A stretch of DNA of 55,543 nt. It comes from Pseudomonas sp. TNT3. Lineage in GTDB: Bacteria; Pseudomonadota; Gammaproteobacteria; Pseudomonadales; Pseudomonadaceae. Location: contig NZ_WFGV02000041.1 in the NCBI RefSeq assembly GCF_010095445.2, positions 1 through 55,543 on the forward strand. Direction: 5' to 3'. Both the position numbers and the translations under genes were made by a program. The notes beneath the pieces were generated by a model that saw only the letters and a list, made by a program, of their open reading frames with translations, was not told where the DNA came from and ran no database searches. Position 1 is the first letter of the stretch, and every line of letters starts with the position of its first letter. Below, one piece after another: positions 1 to 6,626 of this stretch.

Positions 1-296
1 TGATTGCGCTGTACGCCGCCGCTATCGGCATCAACCTGTGGCGCGGTCGTCGCGACATCGACTGCGGCTGTGCCGGCCCGGACCAGGTGCAACCGTTGCG
101 CCCCGTCCTGCTGCTGCGTAACAGCGTGCTGGTCGGCCTTGCGTTGCTTGCCAGCGTAGCGCCGATTGTCCGCGATTTGAACGTTTTCGACGGCTTTGTG
201 ACCCTCTTCGCCAGCGCCGTCGCACTGCTGATATACGCCGCAGCCGATGGCTTGCTGGCGAACTCCCCTCTTCTGCACAAACTGATTGGTAGGTGA
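1..296 (+). CDS. mauE: MauE, methylamine utilization membrane protein (5' partial)
   Basis: The reading frame is open from the left edge and ends at TGA 294-296, so only about the last 97 residues are visible. They contain a CGC motif after a short charged loop (residues encoded around 59-72) followed by two hydrophobic segments, the last near the C-terminus. MauE proteins are DoxX-like membrane proteins needed, with MauD, for maturation of the heavily disulfide-bonded amine dehydrogenase light chain. Three bases separate it from mauD, so the two are almost certainly one operon. The assignment relies mainly on context and the membrane/CGC pattern; the N-terminus is outside the window. Confidence 0.8.
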   Translation, partial: IALYAAAIGINLWRGRRDIDCGCAGPDQVQPLRPVLLLRNSVLVGLALLASVAPIVRDLNVFDGFVTLFASAVALLIYAAADGLLANSPLLHKLIGR

Positions 297-299
297 TCA

Positions 300-926
300 A
301 TGGAAGGCTTAATCGTATCCAACGCGTTGCTCTGGATTTTGTTGTTGGCCCTGGCATTCGCCGTGATGGGTCTGGTGCGTCAGATTGGCGTACTGCACGG
401 CCGTATCGCCCCGGCAGGCGCTCTGATGGTCGACAAAGGCGTGGCCGTCAACGAGCCTGCGCCACAAGTCACGGCCTCCGACCGTAACGGGCGCCCGGTG
501 AACTTCGGTTACGCCGGTGAAAAATCTCAGTTGCTGTTCTTCCTCTCGCCGACCTGCCCGATCTGCAAGTCGCTGTTGCCGGCCATCAAATCCATCGCGA
601 AGGAACAGGCTGATCGTCTCGACGTGGTGTTCATCAGTGACGGCGACATGGACGCCCAACAAGCACTGATCCGCGAACACAAACTGGACGACGTCACCTA
701 CGTGGTCGGGCCGGAAGTGGGCATGACCTACCAGATCGGCAAACTGCCGTACGCCGCGCTGATCGACAAAGCTGGCACCCTGCGCGCCAAGGGCCTGGTC
801 AATTCCCGGGAACATCTGGACAGCCTGTTCGAAGTCGAGCATCTGAAAAGCGCCACGCTGCAGGACTACCTGAACAGCCAGCCGCATCCCCATGCGCATG
901 ACCACAGCCACGGCCATAGCCACTGA
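300..926 (+). CDS. mauD: MauD, thioredoxin-like amine dehydrogenase accessory protein
   Basis: A 208-residue protein with one N-terminal membrane anchor (about residues 5-27) and a periplasmic thioredoxin/TlpA-like domain carrying a C-P-I-C redox motif (Cys86, Cys89). MauD is thought to help form or isomerise the six disulfides of the TTQ-containing light chain. The C-terminus ends in a His-rich tail (alternating His with Pro, Ala, Asp, Ser and Gly over the last 13 residues), which could bind metal; this is an inference. The start is preceded by GGTAGGTGA overlapping the end of mauE. It is followed 18 bases later by the light chain gene, matching the mau/aau order E-D-A. Confidence 0.9.
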   Translation: MEGLIVSNALLWILLLALAFAVMGLVRQIGVLHGRIAPAGALMVDKGVAVNEPAPQVTASDRNGRPVNFGYAGEKSQLLFFLSPTCPICKSLLPAIKSIAKEQADRLDVVFISDGDMDAQQALIREHKLDDVTYVVGPEVGMTYQIGKLPYAALIDKAGTLRAKGLVNSREHLDSLFEVEHLKSATLQDYLNSQPHPHAHDHSHGHSH

Positions 927-944
927 TAAGGCAGGGAGACTGTT

Positions 945-1466
945 ATGAAATTGCTGGATCTGTTGTTTGAACGCTCGTCGCGCCGCGTCGCCGACACCAC
1001 GTCACGCCGCAAACTGCTGGCGCGCATGGGCTCGCTGATGGTCGCCGGGGCTGCGCTGCCCCTGCTGTTGCCGCTGGATCGCACCAGCAAGGCCCTGGCC
1101 GCCGATAACCCGAAAGCCGGCGATCCCGGCGATCCGAACAGCTGCGACTATTGGCGCTACTGCTCCATCGACGGCTTTCTGTGCAGCTGCTGCGGTGGTT
1201 CGGTGACGTCGTGCCCGCCGGGCACTGAAGCGTCGCAAGTCACCTGGATCGGCACCTGCCGCAACCCGTCGGATGGCAAGGACTACATCATTTCGTACAA
1301 CGACTGCTGCGGTAAACAAAGCTGCGCCCAATGCGCCTGCACCCGTAACGACAGTGAAGAACCGGCTTACCGCCCGTTCAACAACAACGATGTGAACTGG
1401 TGCCTGGCCGCCAAATCGCACATCTATCACTGCACCGTTTCGATCATCCGCGGCGTCGCTGTTTAG
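945..1466 (+). CDS. mauA: Amine dehydrogenase light (small) subunit, TTQ cofactor precursor
   Basis: A 173-residue precursor with a twin-arginine signal (Ser20-Arg21-Arg22-Lys23-Leu24-Leu25, then a hydrophobic stretch; likely cleavage after Ala52) and a Cys-rich mature part. Trp101 and Trp152 are 51 residues apart, the spacing of Trp57 and Trp108 that form tryptophan tryptophylquinone in methylamine dehydrogenase. With the same offset of 44, Asp76 and Asp120 match Asp32 and Asp76 of that enzyme. The enzyme oxidatively deaminates primary amines in the periplasm and passes electrons to a copper protein or cytochrome c. Whether the substrate is methylamine or an aromatic amine (aauA type) cannot be told, because the large subunit is outside the window. 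RBS GGGAG precedes the ATG. Confidence 0.93.
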   Translation: MKLLDLLFERSSRRVADTTSRRKLLARMGSLMVAGAALPLLLPLDRTSKALAADNPKAGDPGDPNSCDYWRYCSIDGFLCSCCGGSVTSCPPGTEASQVTWIGTCRNPSDGKDYIISYNDCCGKQSCAQCACTRNDSEEPAYRPFNNNDVNWCLAAKSHIYHCTVSIIRGVAV

Positions 1467-1591
1467 TGTCAACTGGACGTCGGTTGCTCTGCCAATCGAC
1501 GGCATTTTTCGTTCCACGCGGCAAACGATGTACCCCTGTAGCAACTGGCGAACCTGTGGTGAGGGGGTTTATCCCTGTAGCAGCTGCAGAA

Positions 1592-1692
1592 CCCTGTGGC
1601 GAGGGGATTCATCCCCGTTGGGTCGCGCAGCGGCCCCCTAATTTTCACGACTGCTGCGCAGCCGAACGGGGATGAATCCCCTCGCCACAGTG
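1592..1692. repeat. REP doublet (long imperfect palindrome) between mauA and cytochrome c
   Basis: Arms CTGTGGCGAGGGGATTCATC and its reverse complement enclose inner arms around GCGCAGCGG/CTGCTGCGCAGC. It fills most of the 288-base gap between the light chain gene and the cytochrome gene. Just upstream (1535-1590) are degenerate half-copies of the CTGTAGCAGCTG class. I see no other feature in the gap. Confidence 0.85.
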
Positions 1693-1754
1693 CAGCCGGA
1701 CGCAGGCTTCGCCAGCTGCTACATAAAGCGAGGTTAATTGCAGAGGTGTTTTTC

Positions 1755-2276
1755 ATGCGTAGTTTGCTGTTTCTTAGTCTCGTTTGCGTCATGACCGCGC
1801 CGCAGGCCTACGCCCGCGCCATTCCCAACCCGGCGCAACGCCACGCACCGGGCAACGAAGAAGCGCAAAAACCCATCGCCGACGCCGGTTACAGCGTCGG
1901 TGTGAATTACCAGCTGCAATGCGCCGGGTGTCACCTGGGCAACGGCATGGGTTCTCCCGCCAATGACACGCCACGGATGACCGGGTTCGTCGGCAATTTC
2001 CTGAAAGTACCGGGCGGTCGCGAATTCCTCGTGCGCGTGCCGGGTATGTCACAGTCCGCGCTGAACAATGCCCAGCTGGCGGATTTGCTCAACTGGCTGA
2101 TGCGCAAAGACGGCATGGCCGGCAAAAGCCTGCCCGACGACTACCAGCCCTACAGCGCCGAAGAAGTCACGCAGCTGCGCGCAAAAACCATGCTCAACCT
2201 GCCCGGCACCCGTGCCGAGCTGATCAAGGCGATGCGCGCACAAGGCATTGCGATTGAAGACGGGATGAACAACTGA
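1755..2276 (+). CDS. Periplasmic monoheme cytochrome c of the amine dehydrogenase cluster
   Basis: 173 residues with a signal peptide (cleavage near Ala20-Arg21) and one c-type heme site, C-A-G-C-H at 56-60. The rest resembles no common small class I cytochrome closely. The start at 1755 is chosen because AGAGGTG lies just upstream and a signal peptide begins there; an upstream in-frame extension runs through the repeat and is unlikely. Its place directly after the TTQ subunit suggests it accepts electrons from the dehydrogenase or links it to the respiratory chain. From memory, the aau cluster of Alcaligenes faecalis also has a monoheme cytochrome gene downstream of aauA; this was not checked. 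Confidence 0.85.
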   Translation: MRSLLFLSLVCVMTAPQAYARAIPNPAQRHAPGNEEAQKPIADAGYSVGVNYQLQCAGCHLGNGMGSPANDTPRMTGFVGNFLKVPGGREFLVRVPGMSQSALNNAQLADLLNWLMRKDGMAGKSLPDDYQPYSAEEVTQLRAKTMLNLPGTRAELIKAMRAQGIAIEDGMNN

Positions 2277-2319
2277 GGCCAAAGCTTCGCCACTGGCCTG
2301 AAGTGATGGCAGAAAAAGT

Positions 2320-2356
2320 CTCGGCGCCGTTCTGCAAAGACAGAACCTGCGCCGAG
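2320..2356. terminator. Hairpin between convergent genes, possible bidirectional terminator
   Basis: CTCGGCGC (2320-2327) pairs with GCGCCGAG (2349-2356), with an inner TTCTG/CAGAA stem. It lies between the ends of the cytochrome gene (+) and lsfA (-). There is no clear U-run on either side, so termination is inferred from position. Confidence 0.5.
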
Positions 2357-2380
2357 TTGATCAACACCATTGAGTGAACG

Positions 2381-3034
2381 TTACTTGGGTTGCGCCACAG
2401 TGCGCAGATACGGTTTCACCGTCTTGAAGCCGTCCGGGTATTTCTTTTTCGCATCCTCATCCGAGACCGACGTCGGAATGATCACGTCATCGCCCGGACG
2501 CCAGTTCACCGGGGTAGCCACGGTGTGTTTGGCGTTCAGTTGAATGGCGTCGAGCAGGCGCAGCACTTCGTCGAAGTTGCGCCCGGCACTCATCGGGTAC
2601 ACCAGCATTGCCTTGATTTTCTTGTCCGGACCGATGATGAACACCGAGCGTACAGTGGCGTTATCGACGGCAGTCCGGGTACCACCGCTGGCATTGGGGT
2701 GGATCATTTCGTAGAGCTTGGCGACCACCAGGTTCTCGTCGCCGATCATGGGGTAGTTCACCGCATGCCCCTGGGTTTCCTCGATGTCCTTGGCCCAACT
2801 CTGGTGGTTGCCGACCGGGTCGACGCTGAGACCGACAATTTTGGTGTTGCGCTTGTCGAACTCGGGCTTCAGTCCGGCCATGTAGCCCAGTTCGGTGGTG
2901 CACACCGGGGTGAAGTCCTTGGGATGGGAAAACAGGATGGCCCATTTGTCGCCGATCCATTCGTGGAAATGCAGGGTGCCTTCGGTGCTCTCGACGGTGA
3001 AATCCGGTGCTTCGTCGCCAATACGGATGGTCAT
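2381..3034 (-). CDS. lsfA: 1-Cys peroxiredoxin, LsfA/Prx6 family
   Basis: A 217-residue cytoplasmic peroxiredoxin. The N-terminal thioredoxin-fold domain has the peroxidatic motif Pro43-Val-Cys45-Thr-Thr-Glu, and the long C-terminal domain typical of Prx6 proteins is present. No resolving cysteine is visible, which fits a 1-Cys enzyme reducing H2O2 and organic peroxides with an external thiol donor. LsfA proteins of Pseudomonas are known from sulfate-starvation and oxidative-stress responses. The gene lies 113 bases downstream of an AraC-family regulator on the same strand, and a CxxC AhpD-like gene sits just beyond that regulator, suggesting a small redox neighbourhood. Confidence 0.93.
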   Translation of the reverse strand: MTIRIGDEAPDFTVESTEGTLHFHEWIGDKWAILFSHPKDFTPVCTTELGYMAGLKPEFDKRNTKIVGLSVDPVGNHQSWAKDIEETQGHAVNYPMIGDENLVVAKLYEMIHPNASGGTRTAVDNATVRSVFIIGPDKKIKAMLVYPMSAGRNFDEVLRLLDAIQLNAKHTVATPVNWRPGDDVIIPTSVSDEDAKKKYPDGFKTVKPYLRTVAQPK

Positions 3035-3147
3035 GTGCGTTCTCCTCGCTGTGAAGGGTTGGGAAACCGTTGGACGAATCAGTATAGGAGACGTTTAAAA
3101 ACTACCCGAACACAGGCGTCACGCCTGCTGCGCTGAGGTCCGACAGG

Positions 3148-3969
3148 TCATTTAGCTCCCTGCAGCCATTCACGCGGGCTGGTGCCGGTTTTGCGGCGGA
3201 ACGCTCGCGCCAGTGCCGATGGACTTTCGTACCCCGTTTCCTCGGCGATCAGTGCGATTGGCCTGCCTTCACGCAGGCGCTTCTGGGCGAGACTGATACG
3301 CCAGCTCACCAGGTAATCCACCGGCGTTTGCCCCACTATTGTTCGAAAGTACTCCGCAAAGCTGGCGCGAGACATATTGGCAGCGGCGGCCAGTTCGGCC
3401 ACGGTCCAGGCTTTGGAAGGGCTGTCGTGCATCAGGCTCATTGGCCTGGCCAGGCGGGGATCGGCAAGCCCGGCGAGCATCCCTGGACGTTGATCGTGAC
3501 GGCTCAACAGGTGCCGCAACAGCTGAATGACCAGCATCTCGAACAGTCTGTCCATCATTGCTTCGCGACCGCACAACCCGTTGGAAGCCTCGTTGAACAG
3601 CCATTGCAGGGTGTGCGTGAGTTCCGGGACCTGATCGAGTTCGAGCACCAGGAAATCCGGCAATGCCTTGGCCAATGCATTGCCTGCCCCGCCGTCAAAC
3701 GTCAGCGAGGCACAGACCAGCTGCGCATCGAACGCTTCGCTGGCGAACAGTCGGTGACGGTAAGGACGTGGAAAAAAAATCAGCGTTGGCTGAGTGAGCG
3801 TGAGAGGACGCTCATCGCCGAGGGCCAGGGTGATTTCACCGGCCTGAAGCAGATGCAGGTGGCCTGCGGATTGATTGCCATCAAAGGCCGTGGTGCCGCA
3901 AAACGCTCCACTATGGAAAGTACCGGCGCTGACACCGAAGTGCGTGAGCAAGGTGGACAAACGATCCAT
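3148..3969 (-). CDS. AraC-family transcriptional regulator with N-terminal cupin
   Basis: 273 residues from the ATG at 3969, chosen because GGAAG lies 7 bases upstream and cupin_6-type regulators begin at the Asp-Arg-Leu-Ser-Thr-Leu-Leu pattern seen here; a GTG at 4026 is an alternative. The first 150 residues form a cupin-like sensor, and the last 100 contain two helix-turn-helix units ending in the conserved Gly-Tyr-Glu-Ser-Pro-Ser-Ala-Leu-Ala-Arg-Ala-Phe-Arg-Arg signature. It is divergent from the AhpD-like gene at 4102 and upstream of lsfA on the same strand, so it may regulate either. The effector is unknown. Confidence 0.88.
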   Translation of the reverse strand: MDRLSTLLTHFGVSAGTFHSGAFCGTTAFDGNQSAGHLHLLQAGEITLALGDERPLTLTQPTLIFFPRPYRHRLFASEAFDAQLVCASLTFDGGAGNALAKALPDFLVLELDQVPELTHTLQWLFNEASNGLCGREAMMDRLFEMLVIQLLRHLLSRHDQRPGMLAGLADPRLARPMSLMHDSPSKAWTVAELAAAANMSRASFAEYFRTIVGQTPVDYLVSWRISLAQKRLREGRPIALIAEETGYESPSALARAFRRKTGTSPREWLQGAK

Positions 3970-4101
3970 TGGATGACTTCCGAAAAGGTTTTGGACGATT
4001 TGTCGCATATCCTCGACGATTAGCACCCCGGAGTCCAGGTTCGATCATTAGGATAGGCACCGTACCAGCGCAATTCGCGCTTGAATCGACGGAGAAACAC
4101 C

Positions 4102-4620
4102 ATGCCTCGTATCACTGCCCTGAGTCTTGATCACGCCAACGACACCACCCGTCCACTGCTGGTAGGCGTGCAAAAAAAAATCGGCTTTCTGCCCAATGTC
4201 TTCAAGACACTGGCGCATGCACCGGCGGTCCTGTCGGCCTACGTACAACATTCGGTGGCGTTGGGCAAAACGTCGCTAAGCGCTACCGAGAAGGAAGCGG
4301 TTTTTCTCGCGACCTCGCAGGTGAATGGCTGTGACTACTGCCTTGCAGCGCATACGTTGTTTGCTGGCAAAACCGGGCTGTCCGGGCAGGACATTCTCAA
4401 AGCCCGACAGGGGGAATTGAACGCGTTTGCCGCGCTGGCCCGTCAAGTGACTGAAAGTCGCGGTCACTTGAGCGATGAGCAAATCAATGCAGCGCGGCTG
4501 GCGGGTATTGATGACGCGAAGATTATTGAAGTGGTTGCGCACGTGGCTTCGCAGACGTTGACGAATTACCTCAACAACCTTGCGCTGACGGAGATCGATT
4601 TTCCTGCCATTGAGAATTGA
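4102..4620 (+). CDS. Carboxymuconolactone decarboxylase/AhpD-family protein
   Basis: 172 residues, all-alpha, with the peroxidase-related AhpD core motif: Glu64-Lys-Glu followed by Cys77-Asp-Tyr-Cys80 and His84. AhpD-like proteins are CxxC disulfide reductants or peroxidases. The ATG at 4102 has GGAGA seven bases upstream. It is divergently transcribed from the AraC regulator, which is the likely local controller. The coding sequence contains a run of nine A residues (4172-4180, codons 24-27), an unusual slippery tract so close to the N-terminus of a high-GC gene; slippage there would shift the frame. Confidence 0.87.
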   Translation: MPRITALSLDHANDTTRPLLVGVQKKIGFLPNVFKTLAHAPAVLSAYVQHSVALGKTSLSATEKEAVFLATSQVNGCDYCLAAHTLFAGKTGLSGQDILKARQGELNAFAALARQVTESRGHLSDEQINAARLAGIDDAKIIEVVAHVASQTLTNYLNNLALTEIDFPAIEN

Positions 4621-4659
4621 AGGAAAAAATCACCCTGAGCCCACGTGACAGGTTGCAGG

Positions 4660-4679
4660 CCAAGGGCATGAGCCCTTGG
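4660..4679. terminator. Hairpin between convergent genes
   Basis: CCAAGGGC-ATGA-GCCCTTGG is a perfect 8-bp stem with a 4-base loop between the AhpD-like gene (+) and the small secreted protein gene (-). No strong U-run follows on either strand, so it is a weak or Rho-assisted terminator at best. Confidence 0.5.
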
Positions 4680-4704
4680 TCATCAGGTCCGGTCCCGCGC
4701 CTAC

Positions 4705-5034
4705 TTACTTACGCGCCAGTTTGTATCGCAGGCAATCGTCGTAAAAACTCTGCTTGATCGCCGCCGGCTTGATCCGCGAAGGACTGTCATAGGTCTGCTC
4801 CGTAATGCCCATCGCCAACATACGCATCCACGGCTTGCTGAATTTGTAGGTTTGCAACTTCTGTCGCGCGGCATACAGCGAGACGCCCGCCAGCTTCAAT
4901 TCCTGGGCCTTGGCAGCCGTCCCCGCGCCCCAGCTGCACATATAACGATCATTCTGCACCAGCGCTCTCGCTTCGCCTTGCGCTGCCATGCCCATCAAAC
5001 CGCACGACAGTAGCCCAATCATCACATTGCGCAT
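4705..5034 (-). CDS. Small exported protein of unknown function
   Basis: 109 residues beginning with a signal peptide (hydrophobic 4-18, cleavage near Ala-Arg-Ala at about 22-25). The mature part has two cysteines (in Tyr-Met-Cys-Ser-Trp and Asp-Asp-Cys-Leu-Arg) that could form one disulfide, and a basic C-terminus. I do not recognise the family. It is divergent from the antiporter gene with a 185-base AT-rich intergenic region. Confidence 0.7.
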   Translation of the reverse strand: MRNVMIGLLSCGLMGMAAQGEARALVQNDRYMCSWGAGTAAKAQELKLAGVSLYAARQKLQTYKFSKPWMRMLAMGITEQTYDSPSRIKPAAIKQSFYDDCLRYKLARK

Positions 5035-5122
5035 TTAGATTCGATCCTAACAACCTGAAATTTCATTGATTTTGATCAAATGTTGCAAGTCTCGGGGCCA
5101 GTAAAATGCCTTACGGTCATAT

Positions 5123-5185
5123 GAGAATAATTCTCGATATGCGCATTACATTTCTTGCTACATTTAAATTCTTAGCTATAGCTAA
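5123..5185. promoter_or_regulatory. AT-rich intergenic region with two palindromes upstream of the antiporter operon
   Basis: GAGAATAATTCTC (5123-5135) is a palindrome around a central A, and TTAGCTATAGCTAA (5172-5185) is a perfect 14-base palindrome 34 bases before the potE start. The region (5035-5219) is much more AT-rich than its surroundings. The two palindromes are plausible operators for a regulator of the antiporter/decarboxylase operon; no regulator gene for it is visible nearby. Confidence 0.5.
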
Positions 5186-5219
5186 TAATCCCTAGGTTCT
5201 GTAAATGAGAGGCAACGGA

Positions 5220-6626
5220 ATGTCAGTCGCAAAAAAGATGACAGTGGGGCAACTGACAATGTTGACGGCCGTCAACATGTTGGGCTCAGGCATTATTTTA
5301 TTGCCAACCAAACTCGCCGAGGTCGGCGGTATTTCAATCCTCTCCTGGCTGATCACAGCCACCGGTTCCCTGGCTCTGGCCTATGCGTTTGCGCGCTGCG
5401 GGATGCTGAGTCGCAAGACAGGCGGCATGGGCGGCTATGCCGAGTACACCTTCGGTAAAGCCGGTAACTACCTCACGAACTACACCTACGGCGTCTCGCT
5501 GTTGATTGCCAACGTGGCGATCAGTATCACGGCAGTCGGCTACATACAGACGCTGTTCGACATAAAGCTTGATTCGCTGCAAGTAGGCCTGGCGACCATC
5601 GCCCTGCTCTGGATCACCACGTTCGCCAACTTCGGCGGCGCGCGGATCACCGGCAGGATCGGTTCGATCACCGTCTGGGGCGTGATTGCGCCTGTGGTAC
5701 TGGTGTCCACCATCGGCTGGTTCTGGTTCGACAGCAGCGTTTACGCCGCCGGCTGGAACCCGCACAACATGGGGTATCTGGAAGCGGCAGGCGCCTCGGT
5801 GGCGATCACCTTGTGGGCGTTCCTGGGTCTTGAATCAGCGTGCGCCAACACCGACGCCGTGGAAAACCCGGAGAAGAACGTACCGATTGCGGTGCTGGGC
5901 GGCACGCTTGGTGCGGCGGTGATCTACATCGTGTCCACCAACGTGATTGCCGGCATCGTCAGCAACCCGGAACTCGTCTCCTCCACCGCGCCGTTCGGTC
6001 TGGTTTTCGCCAAGATGTTTACCCCGGTTATCGGTGACATCGTGATGGGGGCGATGGTCCTCGCCTGCATCGGTTCGCTGCTGGGCTGGCAGTTCACCAT
6101 TGCCCAGGTGTTCAAAAGCTCGGCGGACACCGGTTACTTCCTGCCGATCTTCGCCAAGGCCACCAAAACCGGCACGCCGATTGTCGGCATGCTGATCCTG
6201 CTGGCCCTGCAGACCGCGATCGGCCTGCTCACCATCAGTCCGGACCTGAGCAAGCAGTTCGACACCCTGGTCAACCTGGCCGTGGTCACCAACCTGGTGC
6301 CGTACATCCTGTCCATGGCGGCCCTGATGACGATTCAGAAGGTCTCCAACGTGCCACCAAGCAAGGCGCTGGCGACCAACATCATCGCGTGGGTCGCCAC
6401 GGCCTACAGCTACCTGGCGCTATACAGTTCCGGCGAGCAGGCACTCATGCTCGGCGGTGTCGCAACCATCTTCGGCTACACCCTGTTCAGCTTCGTCAAC
6501 AACCGCCTGATCGCACTTGAAGCGCACAACAACAGCGTACCGACGCAAACTGTCAGCGCTCAGCACATCACTGGCGTAGCTGTGCCGGTGAACAATCTGC
6601 AAACGGCCACTGTGGAGGTTAGATAA
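5220..6626 (+). CDS. potE: Basic amino acid/polyamine antiporter, PotE-like (APC family)
   Basis: 468 residues with about twelve hydrophobic segments. The N-terminal Gly-Ser-Gly-Ile-Ile-Leu-Leu-Pro motif is typical of ornithine-putrescine and lysine-cadaverine antiporters. GAGG at 5209 supports ATG 5220 over the ATG at 5205. Its TAA overlaps the ATG of the decarboxylase by one base, so the two are translationally coupled. The pair forms a classic module: the antiporter imports the amino acid and exports the amine made by the decarboxylase, consuming a cytoplasmic proton. Substrate (ornithine, lysine or arginine) is not decided by the sequence alone. Confidence 0.9.
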   Translation: MSVAKKMTVGQLTMLTAVNMLGSGIILLPTKLAEVGGISILSWLITATGSLALAYAFARCGMLSRKTGGMGGYAEYTFGKAGNYLTNYTYGVSLLIANVAISITAVGYIQTLFDIKLDSLQVGLATIALLWITTFANFGGARITGRIGSITVWGVIAPVVLVSTIGWFWFDSSVYAAGWNPHNMGYLEAAGASVAITLWAFLGLESACANTDAVENPEKNVPIAVLGGTLGAAVIYIVSTNVIAGIVSNPELVSSTAPFGLVFAKMFTPVIGDIVMGAMVLACIGSLLGWQFTIAQVFKSSADTGYFLPIFAKATKTGTPIVGMLILLALQTAIGLLTISPDLSKQFDTLVNLAVVTNLVPYILSMAALMTIQKVSNVPPSKALATNIIAWVATAYSYLALYSSGEQALMLGGVATIFGYTLFSFVNNRLIALEAHNNSVPTQTVSAQHITGVAVPVNNLQTATVEVR

